5,070 nucleotides of DNA, taken from assembly GCA_038246575.1 (NCBI GenBank), contig JBBRVU010000248.1:1-5070 (forward strand), given 5' to 3'. This DNA comes from JACCUZ01 sp038246575 (GTDB lineage: Bacteria > Actinomycetota > Actinomycetes > JACCUZ01). The position numbers were made by a program, and so were the translations under genes. This document shows, piece after piece, positions 3,665 to 5,070 of this stretch (its first letter is position 1; the number at the start of each line of letters is the position of its first letter). The notes beneath the pieces are model-generated. The model saw only the letters and a list, made by a program, of their open reading frames with translations, was not told the origin of the DNA and made no database searches.

Positions 3665-5070
3665 ATGCGCGGGCTTTCCGCACGCCGAGGCGTAGTCGCC
3701 TGCTGCGTGACCGCTCTCGTGGCGGGTGTCGCCCTGGCCGGCACGCCGGCCTCGGCCGCCGACCCCACCAGCGAGCCTTCGTCCGCGACGGCCTCTAGCC
3801 CCTCCGCGGCGCCGACGAGCAAGGATCAGGCGACCAGCAAGGCCGAGCAGCGCCGCGCCAGGCGCGACGCGGCCAAGGCCCGTGCGCAGGCGAAGGCCGC
3901 CGCCAGGGCCGACGCGAAGGCCAAGGCCGCCGCCCGAGCCGACGCGAAGGCCGCTGCGGGGGCCAAAAGGACGGCCGAAGAAGCGAAGAAGGCGGCGGAG
4001 CAGGCGGCCGAGGACGCTCACGATGCGGCCGTGCTGGTCCAGGCATCCCAGGACCTGGCAGCCGCCGAGGGCGACCTCGCCGTCGCGCGCACGACCCTCG
4101 TCGACGCTCGGAGCGCACTGGCTGACGCCCGTGACATCGACGCGCAGGCCAAGACCGAGCTGGACGCCGCTGTGCTGGCCGTGGAACGGGCGAGCCGCGA
4201 GCTGGCCGATGTCGAGGCCAGGATCAGCGCCAGGATCGCCGACCTCGGCCGACTGGCCCGCGTTGCCTACCAGTCCAACGGATCGCTGGGCGAGTGGGCC
4301 ATCGTGCTCTCGTCCGCGAACCCCAATCAGCTCGCCGACCGGCTGGCCTTCCTGCAGTCCGTCGGCAGCGCCGGGAACGCGGTCATCGCCGAGCTCACAG
4401 TCGCGCGGGCCGAGCTGCTCAATGCCCAGGACCGCCTCACCGCAGCCCGCGGGGAGGCCCAGGCCCGGCGTGACGAGGCGGCAGCGACACTTGCGGCCAT
4501 GAAGGCGAAGGAGCTGCTCGCGCAGGCCGCGGAGCAGCAGGTGCAAAGCGTGGTCGCGGCACGCAAGGTCGCCTTCGAGGCTGCGCGCAGGGCTGCGGTC
4601 GAGGACCGTCGCCAGTACCAGGTCATGGTGGTCCAGTCCGGTGCGCTCGGCGCACGCATCGTGAAGCTGTCGGCGGAGCTGGCCAATGCCAAGAAGCCCG
4701 TCAAGGGCACCGGCGACTTCGTCCGGCCGAGCACGGGGCCCGACACGTCGCCCTACGGTCCCCGCCTGCACCCGATCCTCAACTATGTGAAGGTCCATAC
4801 GGGGCTCGACATCGGCGCCGGCGACGGGATCGTCTACGCCGCCGACGATGGCGTGGTGCTGTTCACCGAGTACAACGTGGCGTACGGAAACATGACCGTG
4901 ATCGACCACGGCAAGATCGGTGGACTGCGCATCGCCACGCTCTACGCCCACCAGGCGGCCGCTGGGGTCAAGGCCGGGGACACGGTGACCAAGGGCCAGG
5001 CCATCGGGGTTGTCGGCTCAACGGGCTACTCCACCGGCCCCCACCTGCACTTCGAGGTGCGCGTCGACGG
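3665..5070 (+). CDS. Secreted coiled-coil M23 metallopeptidase (peptidoglycan hydrolase), 3' end cut by window edge
   Basis: This is a zinc endopeptidase expected to cut peptidoglycan cross-links outside the membrane; 468 full codons are visible. A signal peptide (positive MRGLSARR, hydrophobic 10-26) probably ends at PASA|AD after residue 31. A Ser/Thr/Pro/Ala linker (32-52) follows, then a very Ala/Lys/Glu-rich coiled coil (about 55-345). The coil is interrupted by YQSNGSLGEWAIVLSSANP (202-220), the hinge-like element common in PcsB/EnvC-type coiled-coil hydrolases. The M23 (LytM-like) domain starts near 352: SPYGPRLHPI (362-371), HTGLD (H378, D382 zinc ligands), YAH (H429) and HLHFEVR (H460 catalytic, H462 zinc). 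All key residues are present, so it should be active, not a degenerate EnvC-like activator. Probably only a short C-terminus is missing. ATG 3665 is preferred; an in-frame GTG at 3659 would add two residues. A run of seven G five bases upstream may serve as ribosome binding site. Confidence 0.92.
   Translation, partial: MRGLSARRGVVACCVTALVAGVALAGTPASAADPTSEPSSATASSPSAAPTSKDQATSKAEQRRARRDAAKARAQAKAAARADAKAKAAARADAKAAAGAKRTAEEAKKAAEQAAEDAHDAAVLVQASQDLAAAEGDLAVARTTLVDARSALADARDIDAQAKTELDAAVLAVERASRELADVEARISARIADLGRLARVAYQSNGSLGEWAIVLSSANPNQLADRLAFLQSVGSAGNAVIAELTVARAELLNAQDRLTAARGEAQARRDEAAATLAAMKAKELLAQAAEQQVQSVVAARKVAFEAARRAAVEDRRQYQVMVVQSGALGARIVKLSAELANAKKPVKGTGDFVRPSTGPDTSPYGPRLHPILNYVKVHTGLDIGAGDGIVYAADDGVVLFTEYNVAYGNMTVIDHGKIGGLRIATLYAHQAAAGVKAGDTVTKGQAIGVVGSTGYSTGPHLHFEVRVD
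3893..3952 (+). repeat. 30-bp tandem duplication inside the coiled coil of the M23 gene
   Basis: Copies at 3893-3922 and 3923-3952 are identical at 28 of 30 bases. Both encode the decapeptide KAAARADAKA (residues 77-86 and 87-96). The only two differences lie in one arginine codon (AGG versus CGA), so the peptide is unchanged. It is an in-frame expansion of an Ala/Lys/Asp helix. Confidence 0.85.

Noticed and set aside
3497..4951. Open minus-strand frame of 484 codons opposite the M23 gene
   Set aside because: It is antisense to a gene with signal peptide, coiled coil and complete M23 motifs. Its Gly/Arg/Leu-rich sequence mirrors the Ala/Lys repeats and shows no recognisable domain.

Overview
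The window is strongly GC-rich, with codons ending mostly in G or C. It carries the start of mshC, the mycothiol cysteine ligase, together with a three-gene set typical of actinobacteria. This points to a chromosome segment of a mycothiol-producing actinomycete; I cannot name a genus.

Layout: a leftward (minus-strand) cluster fills positions 1-2438. In transcription order it is a histidine-phosphatase/phosphomutase-like protein (2438-1737), a DUF3090 protein with a C-terminal zinc-ribbon-like motif (1726-1160), a distant PI3/PI4-kinase-like protein (1125-328) and mshC (303 to the left edge, cut off). Gaps are 10, 34 and 24 bases, so this is very probably one operon. A 73-base divergent spacer (2439-2511) separates it from a rightward corA-type Mg2+/Co2+ channel gene (2512-3486). 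A 178-base spacer (3487-3664) follows, with a possible terminator, GTCA direct repeats and a 13-bp palindrome. It leads into a secreted M23 metallopeptidase gene with a long alanine-rich coiled coil (3665 to the right edge, cut off just after the HLH zinc motif).

How the genes fit together: the phosphatase, DUF3090 and kinase-like trio is a recurring but functionally undescribed actinobacterial module, here placed directly upstream of mycothiol synthesis. A kinase-like and a phosphatase/mutase-like enzyme beside a small metal-binding-looking protein suggest that the three act on one phosphorylated substrate or signal. That substrate is unknown. It is the most interesting system in the window. 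CorA and the M23 hydrolase look like separately transcribed housekeeping functions, in ion uptake and cell-wall remodelling.

A further pattern is that all four leftward genes carry (T/C)AGGNT exactly seven bases before the start codon. This can be read as a Shine-Dalgarno core or as a -10 box for leaderless transcripts. No RNA genes, mobile elements or CRISPR arrays were seen, and no stretch over 300 bases lacks a gene.
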